Source of the DNA: Pseudomonadota bacterium
GTDB lineage: Bacteria; Myxococcota_A; UBA796; SXON01
Length of the DNA stretch: 64,000 nucleotides
Reading direction: 5' to 3'
NCBI GenBank assembly: GCA_030684355.1
Contig: JAUXTN010000251.1
Coordinates: 1-64,000, forward strand
Both the position numbers and the translations under genes were made by a program. The notes below the pieces were generated by a model. The model made no database searches and was not told the origin of the DNA. It saw only the letters and a list, made by a program, of their open reading frames with translations. Below, piece by piece: positions 42,177 through 51,029 of the stretch (positions are counted from its first letter, which is position 1; each line of letters starts with the position of its first letter).

Positions 42177-42961
42177 TCCACGCGCTGCGGGCCTTCCCGT
42201 CGCTGCTGCGCATCGCGGTCGCCGAGATGGTCGCCTACCGGGCGGAGATGATCATCTGGATCCTCACGGCGACCCTCCCGCTCGTCATGCTCGCGCTCTG
42301 GAACGCGGCCGCCGCCGACGGGCCGCTCGCGGGGTTCGGGCAGGCCGAGTTCACCCGCTACTTCGCCGTGACCCTGCTCGTGCGCCAGCTCACGGGCGTG
42401 TGGGTCTTGTGGGAGCTGAACCAGCAGATCCGCACCGGCTCGCTCTCGCCGCAGCTCCTCCGCCCCATGAACCCGCTGTGGTGGCAGTTCGCGGAGACCG
42501 TCGCGGCGATCCCCTGGCGCCTCGTGGTGCTCGGCCCGGTCCTGGCCGCGGTCGCGCTGTGGCGCCCGGAGATCCTGTTCGTGCCGTCGCCGGGCGCGGC
42601 CGTCGGCTTCGCGATCTCGCTCGTCCTCTCGCTCCTCGTCGCGTGGTTCGTCCAGTGCCTCTTCGGCGTGCTGGCCTTCTGGTTCGAGCAGTCCCTCGGC
42701 TTGTTCCAGGTCTACTTCTTCGTGTGGGCGCTCCTCGGCGGCTACCTGGTGCCGCTCCGCCTCCTGCCCGGCCCCGTGGCGGACGTGGCGAACTGGCTGC
42801 CCTTCCACGCCTCGCTCGGCGCGCCGGTCGAGCTCCTCCTCGGCCTCGCGCCCATCGGCTCCACCCTCGCCATCCAGGCGGGATGGGTGGCGGTGCTCGG
42901 CCTCGGGACGATGTACGCGTGGCGGGCAGGCCTGCGCCGCTACGGTGCCGTCGGTGCGTAG
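42173..42961 (+). CDS. ABC-2 type transporter permease subunit 1
   Basis: 262 residues from a GTG overlapping the ATPase stop by 4 bases. Six hydrophobic helices, for example WILTATLPLVMLALW, LVVLGPVLAAVALW, VGFAISLVLSLLVAWFVQ and LAIQAGWVAVLGLG. The amphipathic segment LLRPMNPLWWQFAETVAAIPWR is typical of COG4587-type permeases that pair with this ATPase. It forms the membrane channel together with the following gene, which it overlaps by 17 bases. Confidence 0.88.
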   Translation: MIHALRAFPSLLRIAVAEMVAYRAEMIIWILTATLPLVMLALWNAAAADGPLAGFGQAEFTRYFAVTLLVRQLTGVWVLWELNQQIRTGSLSPQLLRPMNPLWWQFAETVAAIPWRLVVLGPVLAAVALWRPEILFVPSPGAAVGFAISLVLSLLVAWFVQCLFGVLAFWFEQSLGLFQVYFFVWALLGGYLVPLRLLPGPVADVANWLPFHASLGAPVELLLGLAPIGSTLAIQAGWVAVLGLGTMYAWRAGLRRYGAVGA

Positions 42962-43733
42962 GGGCGTGCTCATGGCGCTCGTGCGCGTCGCGCTGATGAC
43001 GGCGATGCAGTACCGCGCGAGCTTCCTCCTCGAGTTCTTCGTCGGCGCGGGCACGACCGCGGGCGTCGCGTTGCCGCTCATGTTCGTGTACGAGCACACC
43101 GCGTCCGTGGCGGGGTGGTCGTTCCACGAGGCGCTGCTCGTCGGCGCGTTCTTCCTCGTGCTCCAGGCGCTCGTCGGGGGCCTCGTGGAGCCGAACCTCG
43201 GCGCGCTCGTCGAGGGGGTGCGGTCGGGCCAGCTCGACTACCTGCTCCTCAAACCCCCGGATGCCCAGTTCGTCGCGAGCTTCCAGCGCGTCGCCCCCGC
43301 GCGCCTCTGGGATCTGCTCGGGGGGCTCCTCGTGGGGGCGTATGCCCTCGAGCACCTTCCGACGCCCTCGGTCTCCGACGCGCTCACGGCCGCGGGGCTC
43401 CTGTTCGCCGGTCTCACCGCGGTCTACGGGCTCTGGATCCTCGTCATCTGCACGAGCTTCTGGTTCGTCCGCGTCGACAACCTCCGCTACCTCCTCGGCG
43501 CCGTCGTGGACGCCGGGCGTTGGCCGGTCACCATCTACACGGGCTGGGTGCGGGTCTTCCTCACCATGTTCGTGCCCGTCGCGCTCGTGACGTCCTACCC
43601 GGCCCTCGCGCTCCTCGGCCGGCTGGAGCCCATGCTCGCCCTCCAGGCGGTGGCCGTCGGCCTGGGGATGCTCGTGGTGAGCCGGGTGGCGTGGGTGCAG
43701 GCGCTCCGGCACTACACGAGCGCCAGCTCCTGA
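42945..43733 (+). CDS. ABC-2 type transporter permease subunit 2
   Basis: 262 residues from the GTG at 42945; GTG 42954 and ATG 42972 are alternatives. Six predicted helices. LLKPPDAQFVASFQRV mirrors the LLRPMNPLWWQF element of the first permease, as expected for sister subunits (COG3694-like). It is the last gene of the exporter operon and convergent with the MopE/FG-GAP gene pair. The substrate is unknown; the divergent cassette at 36.9-41.1 kb is the closest candidate source. Confidence 0.85.
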   Translation: MPSVRRGVLMALVRVALMTAMQYRASFLLEFFVGAGTTAGVALPLMFVYEHTASVAGWSFHEALLVGAFFLVLQALVGGLVEPNLGALVEGVRSGQLDYLLLKPPDAQFVASFQRVAPARLWDLLGGLLVGAYALEHLPTPSVSDALTAAGLLFAGLTAVYGLWILVICTSFWFVRVDNLRYLLGAVVDAGRWPVTIYTGWVRVFLTMFVPVALVTSYPALALLGRLEPMLALQAVAVGLGMLVVSRVAWVQALRHYTSASS

Positions 43734-43782
43734 TCGGCCCTGGCAGCAGGAGGCGCGGGCGGCGCCGCGCGGACACCGAGCG

Positions 43783-45822
43783 CTACGGCGCCCCGCCGAG
43801 CCACACCCAGGTGGCGCCCGCGCCCAGCCCGTTCACGGTCTCGCCCACCCCGCCCACGATCAGCTCGGCACGGGCATCCCCGTCGAGGTCTCCGGCGGTG
43901 ACTCCGCTCCCGAGGAGGAGCCCGGCGGCGTGGCCGCGCACGACGGTGTCGGCGTCGGCGAGGGCGAGCGTGCCGGCGGGGGCGGCGGTGTAGACGTAGG
44001 CGGCGCCGGCGTCGGTACCCGTGCCGTCGTTGCCGGTCGCGCCCATCACGAGGTCGTCCCGGCCGTCGCCGTCGAGGTCTCCGCCGGCCACGGACCCGCC
44101 GGGGCGGTCTCCGCCGGCCTCGCCGAGGAAGGTGGTCCGGGCGGCGTTGGGCAGGGCCGCGTAGGACGCGAGCGCGCCGGTGAGGAGCCAGGCTTCGCCG
44201 CCGGTCGACGAGCTCGTGCTGTCGAAGGAGGGGCCACCGATCAAGAGGTCGTCCAGGCCGTCGCCGTCCTGATCGCCCACGACGGCCAGGGCGGTGCCGG
44301 TCTGGTAGCGATCCCCGCGGCCCCCGATCGTCACGTCGGCGTCCGAGAGGTTGAACGTGCCGGAGCCGCCGCCCAGGAGCACGTAGGCCTCGGCGCCGCC
44401 CGGCGCGCCGATGACGAGCTCCTCGAGGCCGTCGCCGTCGAGGTCGCCGGTGGCCAGGGCCTCTCCGGCCCGGTCGAACGAGGCGACCCCGGTGTACAGG
44501 CCGAACGGCAGGGTCAGGTCGGTGGCGGTCGACGGCAGGAGGTAGACGCGCCCCACGGTGTTTCCGTAGCCCGGGGCGGCCACCACGAGCTCGGGCAGGC
44601 CGTCGCCGTCGCGGTCGGGCAGGGTCGCGAGCGCGGCGCCGAGGCGGTCCCGGGAGTTATCCGGGTAGAGCGCGCGGGTGGCGGTGGCGGTGGTCGCGCT
44701 CCCGGTCAAGGGGCCCGCGAAGATCCACACCGCGCCCCCCTCGACGCCGAGCGTGGCGTCCGTCGGCGCGCCCACGGCGAGGTCGACGCGTCCGTCCCCG
44801 TCGAGGTCCGCCGCGGTGACCGCGCCCCCGAACGAGCCGACTCCGTCGACGTACCGGCGCAGGCCCACGGGGCGCTCCAACGACTCGTCTCCGCGGAGCG
44901 GGCCGCCCACGACGTAGAGGGTGTCGGCGTCGGGGGCGCCCACGAGGAGCTCGTTCACGCCGTCCCCGTCGAGGTCGTAGACCGCGTGGACCCCGCCGAC
45001 GCCGGCGGCGGTATCCAGGCCGACGAGCGTCGCCGCGGCGTCCGCCGGGGAGAGGGTGGCGGGGAGCCCGCAGCCGCCGGTGGCCGGGTTGGTCGCGGCA
45101 TCGGCGTCGTCGCAGTCGAAGCGGTTGGCCGCGCGCCCGGCGGCCTCGCAGTCCACCGTGCCGGCGCTCGCGGCGTCCCCGTAGCCGTCCCCGTCGAGGT
45201 CCGGGTACCAGGTCTCGCCGTCGGCGGCGCCCACGTCCGGGAGGCCGTCGCAGTCGGTGTCCACGGCGTCGCACCGCTCGTCCGCCCCGGGGAACACGTC
45301 GGCGTCGGCGTCGTCGCAGTCCCCGGGCTCGACCGCGCCGAGGGCGTCGCACGCGGTGACCGCCCCGGCCTCGTCGCCGTAGCCGTCCCCGTCGAGGTCG
45401 GGGTAGCGGGTCCGGCCGTCGATGGCGCCGCCGTCGATGTCGCCGTCGCAGTCCTCGTCGCGACCGTCGCAGCGTTCGTAGGCGCCGGGGAAGACGACGG
45501 GATCGGTGTCGTCGCAGTCCGAGCCGTCGGTCACGCCGAGCGCGGGCGCGACACACGCGGCGAGGGCGGTGGAGGGGTCCCCGAAGCCGTCGCCGTCGAG
45601 GTCCGTGTAGGTGGTCAGGGCGTCGATGGCCTGGTTGTCCGCGAGCCCGTCGCAGTCCTCGTCGTAGCCGTCACAGTGCTCGACGGCGCCGGGGAACCGC
45701 GTGGCATCGTGGTCGTCGCAGTCCGCCGCGTAGGCCGCGCCGTCGCCGTCGCCGTCGGCGTCGACCGCGGGGTCCGAACCGCATCCGCCCAGCGCCGCGA
45801 GGAGGAGCACGAGCGTCCTCAT
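43783..45822 (-). CDS. Lipoprotein with MopE-like repeats and seven-bladed FG-GAP propeller
   Basis: 679 residues. The ATG at 45822 overlaps the stop of the upstream paralogue (ATGA). The lipobox ALGGC (Cys about 14) is followed by a DGDGDG stretch. Three full and one partial MopE-like repeats (DCDDxD...FPGA..RCDG.DEDCDG) lie at about 30-235. Seven FG-GAP calcium loops (for example YDLDGDGVNELLVGAP, ADLDGDGRVDLAVGAP, GDQDGDGLDDLLIGGP) then form an integrin-like propeller to the C-terminus. Predicted surface-exposed metal-binding adhesin-like protein; ligand unknown. Confidence 0.88.
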   Translation of the reverse strand: MRTLVLLLAALGGCGSDPAVDADGDGDGAAYAADCDDHDATRFPGAVEHCDGYDEDCDGLADNQAIDALTTYTDLDGDGFGDPSTALAACVAPALGVTDGSDCDDTDPVVFPGAYERCDGRDEDCDGDIDGGAIDGRTRYPDLDGDGYGDEAGAVTACDALGAVEPGDCDDADADVFPGADERCDAVDTDCDGLPDVGAADGETWYPDLDGDGYGDAASAGTVDCEAAGRAANRFDCDDADAATNPATGGCGLPATLSPADAAATLVGLDTAAGVGGVHAVYDLDGDGVNELLVGAPDADTLYVVGGPLRGDESLERPVGLRRYVDGVGSFGGAVTAADLDGDGRVDLAVGAPTDATLGVEGGAVWIFAGPLTGSATTATATRALYPDNSRDRLGAALATLPDRDGDGLPELVVAAPGYGNTVGRVYLLPSTATDLTLPFGLYTGVASFDRAGEALATGDLDGDGLEELVIGAPGGAEAYVLLGGGSGTFNLSDADVTIGGRGDRYQTGTALAVVGDQDGDGLDDLLIGGPSFDSTSSSTGGEAWLLTGALASYAALPNAARTTFLGEAGGDRPGGSVAGGDLDGDGRDDLVMGATGNDGTGTDAGAAYVYTAAPAGTLALADADTVVRGHAAGLLLGSGVTAGDLDGDARAELIVGGVGETVNGLGAGATWVWLGGAP

Positions 45823-47636
45823 GGGGCCCATCCGCGCAGGAGCGCCACGCCGCCGGCGCCGCTCCCGCCCACGTCCGCGCCCGGAGCCCCGACGAGCACG
45901 TCGAGCCCGCCGTCCCCGTCCGCGTCCGCGCCGCCCGCGAGCGCGGCCCCCGCGTCGTCCAGCGGGGTGGCCCCGACGAGGGTGACCTCCGCGTAGGTCA
46001 GCGCGATGGTGCCGGCGAAGGGCCCGAGCAGGAGCCACGCGCGCTCGGCGCCGTCCCCGCCGAGCCCCACGTCCGCGCGGCCGTCCGCGTCGAGATCGCC
46101 GAGCGGGACGAGCGTGGTGCCCGCGGCCTGCCCCTCGGCGTCCCCCAGGAGCGTGCAGTGGGCGTCGGCCGGCCCAAGGTCGCCGCGCGCGGGGCCGCGC
46201 ACGAGCCAGGCGGCGCCCGCTTCGGCCCCGGCGTCGTCCACCCCGGGCCCGCCCACCATCACGTCGGCCACGCCGTCTCCGTCGATGTCGCCGACGCCCG
46301 CCACGGTCGTGCCGACGGCGTCGCCCGCGGCGGCGCCGTAGAACCGCGCATCGGCGTCCGCGAGGGCCAGGATGCCGAGGAGCGGCCCGTACACGACGTA
46401 GGCGGCGCCCACTTCGGCCTCCGCGGTGTCGCCCGGCGCGCGCGCGCCCGGGGCCCCCACGAGGAGGTCCGCCATGCCGTCCCCGTCGAGATCCCCGGGG
46501 CTCGCCACGGCCCACCCGGCGTCCGCCCCGGCGGACTCGCCCACGAGCCACGCGGCGGCGTCCGCGAGCGGGGCTTCCCGGGCGACCGGCCCGGCCACGA
46601 TCGCCACGCCGCCAGCCGCGACACCGTCCGCGCCGACCGCCGCCGGCGCCCCCACGACGAGGTCGCCGAGGCCGTCTCCGTCGAGATCCGGGCCGATCGC
46701 AAGGTCGGCCCCCGCGCGGTCCCCCACGAGGCCCGTCCGCGTGGCGGGTGCCGTGTCGAGCGCGACGGCGCCCGTCGCGTTCCCGGGGAAGACCCACACG
46801 GTGCTCGCGAGCGGGGTCGCCACGACGAGGTCCGCGAGGGTGTCCCCGTCGAGGTCCCCGAGCGCCACCCGCCCGATGGGGGCGTCGGGCCGCGTGCCGG
46901 CGATGCGCAGGTCGGCGTCGTGGAGGCGGCGCTCGCCGAGGAGCGGCCCGCGTACGACCCAGGCGGCGCCGGCGTCGTCCTCGGCCCGCGGCGCGCCCAC
47001 CGCCACGTCCGCGATGCCGTCTCCGTCGACATCCCCGAGCGCGAGGACCGTCCCTGCGCCGTCTCCCGCGGCCTCGCCCACGAGCGTCGCGTCCGCGCTG
47101 TCCAGGGAGACCTCGCCCGCGCGCGTGCACGCGTCGTCCGCGCCGTCGCAGTCGTCGTCCCCGCCGCCGCAGGCGTCGTCGGCGCCGGGGTACACGACGG
47201 GATCGTCGTCCGCGCAGTCGCCCGGCGTCGCCACGAACCCGATGGGCGCGGCGCAGGTGGTCGCGGTCAGGGTGGTCTCGCCGTAGCCGTCGGCGTCGGC
47301 GTCCTGGTACCACTCGGCGCGGGAGAGGTCCGGATCGGTGTCGTCCCCGAGGCCGTCGCAGTCGTCGTCGAGGCCGTTGCAGCGCTCGGTCGCGCCGGGA
47401 AACACGGCGCCGTGGGCGTCGTCACAGTCGTCCGCGTTGTCGACGTAGGCGTCGGGCGCCTCGCACGCCGCGCGGGCGGCGGTGGCGCGGCCGTAGCCGT
47501 CCCCGTCGAGATCCGCGTACCAGGTCGGGGGGAGGGTGTCGCCGTCGCAGCGGGCGGCGCTTGGGTCCGCCGGGCCGCTGTCCGCCCCGACGACGGGGGC
47601 ACAGCCGATCAGGCAGATCGACAGCCATACGCGCAA
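45819..47636 (-). CDS. Lipoprotein with two MopE-like repeats and seven-bladed FG-GAP propeller
   Basis: 605 residues from a TTG at 47636, preferred because GGAGG lies 5 bases upstream; a GTG two codons earlier would sit directly on that site. The lipobox SICLIGC puts the Cys at about 12. Two MopE-like repeats (about 70-95 and 130-165) precede seven FG-GAP loops (GDVDGDGIADVAVGAP, PDLDGDGLGDLVVGAP, GDIDGDGVADVMVGGP and others). Paralogue of the next gene and translationally coupled to it, so the two proteins are made together and might work as a pair. Confidence 0.87.
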   Translation of the reverse strand: MRVWLSICLIGCAPVVGADSGPADPSAARCDGDTLPPTWYADLDGDGYGRATAARAACEAPDAYVDNADDCDDAHGAVFPGATERCNGLDDDCDGLGDDTDPDLSRAEWYQDADADGYGETTLTATTCAAPIGFVATPGDCADDDPVVYPGADDACGGGDDDCDGADDACTRAGEVSLDSADATLVGEAAGDGAGTVLALGDVDGDGIADVAVGAPRAEDDAGAAWVVRGPLLGERRLHDADLRIAGTRPDAPIGRVALGDLDGDTLADLVVATPLASTVWVFPGNATGAVALDTAPATRTGLVGDRAGADLAIGPDLDGDGLGDLVVGAPAAVGADGVAAGGVAIVAGPVAREAPLADAAAWLVGESAGADAGWAVASPGDLDGDGMADLLVGAPGARAPGDTAEAEVGAAYVVYGPLLGILALADADARFYGAAAGDAVGTTVAGVGDIDGDGVADVMVGGPGVDDAGAEAGAAWLVRGPARGDLGPADAHCTLLGDAEGQAAGTTLVPLGDLDADGRADVGLGGDGAERAWLLLGPFAGTIALTYAEVTLVGATPLDDAGAALAGGADADGDGGLDVLVGAPGADVGGSGAGGVALLRGWAP

Positions 47637-47678
47637 CGCCACCTCCGCAATAGCCCTATCTGGCCCTGGATCATCCGG

Positions 47679-48587
47679 CTACAGGATGGTCTTTCCGAGC
47701 GCGGAGAGGATGAGCCACACGGCGAGCTTCCCGGTGCGGTTCTCGCTGTCGATGACGGGGTTGAGCTCCACCATCTCGACCCCGATGATCTTGCCCGTCT
47801 GGGCGACCTTCTCGCAGATGAGGTGGGACTCGCGCAGGTTGAGCCCGCCCGGCACCGGCGTGCCGACCCCGGGCGCGTGCTGGGGATCGACGCCGTCGAG
47901 GTCGAAGGAGAGGTGCACGCCGGCGGTGTGCGCGCTGACGCGCTCGATGGCCTCGCGCACGCAGACGGCCGTGCCGCGCTCGTCGAGCTCGCTCATCGTG
48001 TACACGCGCAGCCCCATCTGCTGGACCACGGAGCGCTCGGTCAGGTCGATGTCGCGGGCGCCGATGACGCACACGTCCCCGATGCGGAGCGCGGGCTCCT
48101 CCCCCGCGATGGCGACGAGCTCCTTCGGCCCGTGGCCGAGGAGGACGGCGAGCGGCATGCCGTGGATGTTGCCGGAGGGGGAGGTCTCGGGGGTGTTCGA
48201 GTCGGTGTGGGCGTCCGCCCACAGCACGCCGATGCGCTGGCCGCGCTTGCGGTAGAAGCGCGCGATGCCCGAGATCGTGCCGATGGCGACGGAGTGATCG
48301 CCGCCCAGCACCACCGGGAACCAGCCGTGCTCCAAGGCGAGCTCCACGCGGTCCGCGAGCTCGGAGCACACGCGCGTGATCTCCGGCAGGAACCGCGCGT
48401 GGGGGTCCCCGGGATCGACCATCTCCTGGGAGGCCACGCCGATGGCGAAGTTCTCCATGACGCGGTGGCCGAGCGACTCGATGCCTGCCTTCAGCCCGGC
48501 GAGGTGGATGGCCGAGGGCCCCATGTCGACGCCGCGTCTGCCGGCGCCGAGATCGAGGTGGACGTTGCCGATCGCGATCTTCAGCAT
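47679..48587 (-). CDS. Arginase (ureohydrolase family)
   Basis: 302 residues from the ATG at 48587 with AGGA upstream; a GTG two codons earlier is possible. It hydrolyses arginine to ornithine and urea using two Mn2+. Ligands are complete: His98 (GGDHSVAIG), Asp125, His127 and Asp129 (WADAHTDSN), Asp229 and Asp231 (SFDLDGVDP). Substrate-side motifs SGNIHGMPL and ARDID look like RocF-type arginases more than agmatinases. It begins 9 bases after the aldehyde-dehydrogenase-like gene, so the two are cotranscribed, suggesting arginine/ornithine metabolism. Confidence 0.9.
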   Translation of the reverse strand: MLKIAIGNVHLDLGAGRRGVDMGPSAIHLAGLKAGIESLGHRVMENFAIGVASQEMVDPGDPHARFLPEITRVCSELADRVELALEHGWFPVVLGGDHSVAIGTISGIARFYRKRGQRIGVLWADAHTDSNTPETSPSGNIHGMPLAVLLGHGPKELVAIAGEEPALRIGDVCVIGARDIDLTERSVVQQMGLRVYTMSELDERGTAVCVREAIERVSAHTAGVHLSFDLDGVDPQHAPGVGTPVPGGLNLRESHLICEKVAQTGKIIGVEMVELNPVIDSENRTGKLAVWLILSALGKTIL

Positions 48588-48596
48588 CGGCACGTC

Positions 48597-50159
48597 CTAT
48601 TCGACGGCGAGCTCCAATGCCCCCCCGAGATCCGCCTCGTCGTCGTCCTCGTCGGACCAGGCGACGCCCGGAACGAGGTTCTGCGCGTCGAAGGGGCGGC
48701 TCTCCGTGAGGCTCGCGCGCGGCACCGTGAGCACCCGGAGGAGCTCGATGCCGCCGGCCACGCCGTTGCCGGAGCGGCCGAGCCCGGTGGCGGGGAGGCG
48801 CAGGCTCTGCCCGATGGTGCCGCGGTTCACGTTCACGGAGCCGGTGCGCAGGGCGTCCCGCAGCTCGGGGAGCGCGGGGCTCTGCGGGCGCGTGAAGATG
48901 CTCGCGGTCATGCGGTAGTGGCACTGGTTGTGGAGGCTGGCGGCCTCCTCCCAGTTCTTCACCACGTAGAGGAGCGCGATGGGGCCGGGCGGCTCGTCGT
49001 TGAGGAAGGGGCTGCCGTTCTGCCAGTCCACCTTGTAGATGCCCGGCCGCACGTAGTTGCCGCGGTAGCCGGACACCTCCTGGGTGTCGCCTTCGAGCAG
49101 CGTCGTGTGGCCCTTGCTCGCGACCGCGCGGCAGTACTTCCGGAACCGCGTCCGGAAGTTCTCCGAGATGAGCGGGCCCATGAACACGTCATTGTCGAAG
49201 CCGTAGCCGATGCGGAGGCGCTGGGCGCGGCGCACGAGCTCCGCCGCGAAGCGCTCGTAGATGGCCTCGGTGACGAAGACCCGGCCCGTAGAGTTGTGGC
49301 GCTGCCCGCTGGACATGAAGGCGCCGACGAGCACCTCGTAGACGGCGCGGTCGATCTCGGCGTCGTCCAGGACGATGGCGATGCCCTTGCCGCCGGACTG
49401 GTAGAGCGCGGGGAGCTCGGGGCGATCGGCGGTGGCGCGGCGGACGTCCCGCGCGCTCTCGAAGCTGCCCGCGAAGAGCAGGGCGTCGAGCCCGGCGTGC
49501 CCGACGAGGCGCTGGCCGATGACGCTGCCGGAGCCGTGCACGAGGTTGAACACCCCGCGCGGGAGCTTCGCGCGGTCCCACAGCTCCGCGATGAGCTGGC
49601 CGACGCCCGGGGTGAACTTGCTCGGCTTGATGACGACGGCGTTGCCGGCGAGCACCGCCGCGGCGGTCATCCCGATGCCGAGGAGCACCGGCAGGTTGTA
49701 CGGGCTCACGACGCCGACGACGCCGCGGGGCACGTAGTCGGTGCGCGCAGAGATCTCCTCGACGATGCGCGGCGCGAGGAGGCCGACGCCGTCATCCAGG
49801 TAGATGTCGACGGTGCGGAGCGCGGACTGGACCTCCTGGCGCGCCTCCCACAGCGGCTTGCCGTTCTCGCGCGTCACGAGGCGCGCGAGCGTCTCCTGGG
49901 CGTGGTGGAGCTGCTCGCGGAAGCGGCGGAGGGCGGCGGCGCGGTCGTTGAGGCCGACCCGACGCCACTTGGCGGCGCCGATGGCGGCGAACTCGACGGC
50001 GTCGTCCACGCTGCGGGTGGAGAAGGGGAAGCGGCCGAGGACGTCGGTCCGGTCGCCCGGGTTGACGGCGTTGATGTAGCCGTCGACCTGTTCGGGCTTG
50101 AAGAACGAGCCGTGGACGTAGTCGCCCTTTCGGAGGAGGCGTTCGCGGATAGGGCGCAC
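48597..50159 (-). CDS. Aldehyde-dehydrogenase-fold protein lacking catalytic Cys and Glu (probable pseudoenzyme)
   Basis: 520 residues with full ALDH architecture, closest in feel to AstD-like enzymes. The oxyanion Asn155 (SPYNLPV), cofactor-binding Lys178 (VVIKPSK) and the DEPPGP cofactor Glu region are kept. The catalytic positions are changed: GQRC is GQRH (His288) and the general-base Glu of LELGGK is Gln254 (YQSGGK). The usual dehydrogenase or esterase chemistry therefore should not work, although NAD(P) binding may persist. It carries an acidic C-terminal tail (SDEDDDEADLGG). Directly upstream of arginase in the same operon, so it may have a structural or regulatory role in arginine metabolism. 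No frameshift or decay is visible. Confidence 0.85.
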   Translation of the reverse strand: MRPIRERLLRKGDYVHGSFFKPEQVDGYINAVNPGDRTDVLGRFPFSTRSVDDAVEFAAIGAAKWRRVGLNDRAAALRRFREQLHHAQETLARLVTRENGKPLWEARQEVQSALRTVDIYLDDGVGLLAPRIVEEISARTDYVPRGVVGVVSPYNLPVLLGIGMTAAAVLAGNAVVIKPSKFTPGVGQLIAELWDRAKLPRGVFNLVHGSGSVIGQRLVGHAGLDALLFAGSFESARDVRRATADRPELPALYQSGGKGIAIVLDDAEIDRAVYEVLVGAFMSSGQRHNSTGRVFVTEAIYERFAAELVRRAQRLRIGYGFDNDVFMGPLISENFRTRFRKYCRAVASKGHTTLLEGDTQEVSGYRGNYVRPGIYKVDWQNGSPFLNDEPPGPIALLYVVKNWEEAASLHNQCHYRMTASIFTRPQSPALPELRDALRTGSVNVNRGTIGQSLRLPATGLGRSGNGVAGGIELLRVLTVPRASLTESRPFDAQNLVPGVAWSDEDDDEADLGGALELAVE

Positions 50160-50216
50160 GGCCGGGAGTATAGCCCGCCGGCTCGCGTGCGCGGGGCCGC
50201 TCGGGCGTCGGAGCCC

Positions 50217-51029
50217 TTACGCGTCCGTCACGGCGGCGTGTCCGGTCTCGCGCAGGAGCCGATCGTGGGTGGGGGCGGGCAGCGCGAAGTCCCGCGCGGC
50301 CTGGGCGATCCAACCGTTGCGCCAGGGCAGTTCCTTCACCGTCGCGAGGAACGTCGGGATGCTCGTCGAGTAGGCGACGAGCCGACGCACCAGCGCATCC
50401 GTCGGCATCGTCGTGGCGAGGCCTCGCGCGAGCACGGGCGCGAGCTCGGCCGCGAGGGCGTCGATCTCCGCGCGGCGCCGCGCGACGGTCTCGCCGACCG
50501 ACTCCCCGTAGCGCTCGCCCAGGAGGCCGAAGATGGCGTTCCACGCGAGCTTGGTGCCGACCTCGCGCGCGAACGCCTCCCGATCGGGCACGACCTCCGC
50601 CGGGATGCGGTCCGCGGCGAGGATCTCCACCATCGCGGCGGCGTGGGGCCCGTGGAAGAGGCTGGGCGCGCCGGCCTCGACGGGGCCCGCGCGGGTGGTG
50701 GCCGCGAAGTAGACGAGGCCCTGCGTCGCGCCGGCGAGCCCGTGGGCGGCGAGGAGCGGCCCGATCATCCCGTTCTGGACGAACACGAGATCCCCGCGGT
50801 TCTCGGGCGCGGTGACCGCGATGACGCCGGCGAGATCGTCGGCACGCGTGCACACGATGATCGGGACGCCGGGGTGCGGGTTCTGGAGCGGCGTGTGGGG
50901 CCCGCCCCGGCCGATGACGTGCGGACGCGCGCCGGCCGCGACGGCGGCGCGCACGAACGCGCTCCCGACGCGCCCGGGGCCCACGATCACGATCTCGCGC
51001 GGGATCGACGCCGCAAGGGGAACGCTCAT
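50217..51029 (-). CDS. Ketopantoate-reductase-like NAD(P)-binding protein
   Basis: 270 residues. N-terminal Rossmann motif VIVGPGRVGSAF (14-25), then FVQNGMIG (compare LVFQNG in ketopantoate reductases) and the C-terminal helical domain with the Lys-Asn signature (GTKLAWNAIFGLLGE). The overall plan is that of ApbA/PanE 2-dehydropantoate 2-reductases, but shorter and diverged, so another 2-oxoacid or oxidoreductase substrate is possible. The ATG overlaps the rhodanese stop (ATGA), a tight translational coupling. No other pantothenate gene is present here. Confidence 0.7.
   Translation of the reverse strand: MSVPLAASIPREIVIVGPGRVGSAFVRAAVAAGARPHVIGRGGPHTPLQNPHPGVPIIVCTRADDLAGVIAVTAPENRGDLVFVQNGMIGPLLAAHGLAGATQGLVYFAATTRAGPVEAGAPSLFHGPHAAAMVEILAADRIPAEVVPDREAFAREVGTKLAWNAIFGLLGERYGESVGETVARRRAEIDALAAELAPVLARGLATTMPTDALVRRLVAYSTSIPTFLATVKELPWRNGWIAQAARDFALPAPTHDRLLRETGHAAVTDA

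Noticed and set aside
47679..48587. Agmatinase assignment
   Set aside because: SGNIHGMPL and overall length fit arginase better. Agmatinases usually differ in the substrate loop, though this is not absolute.
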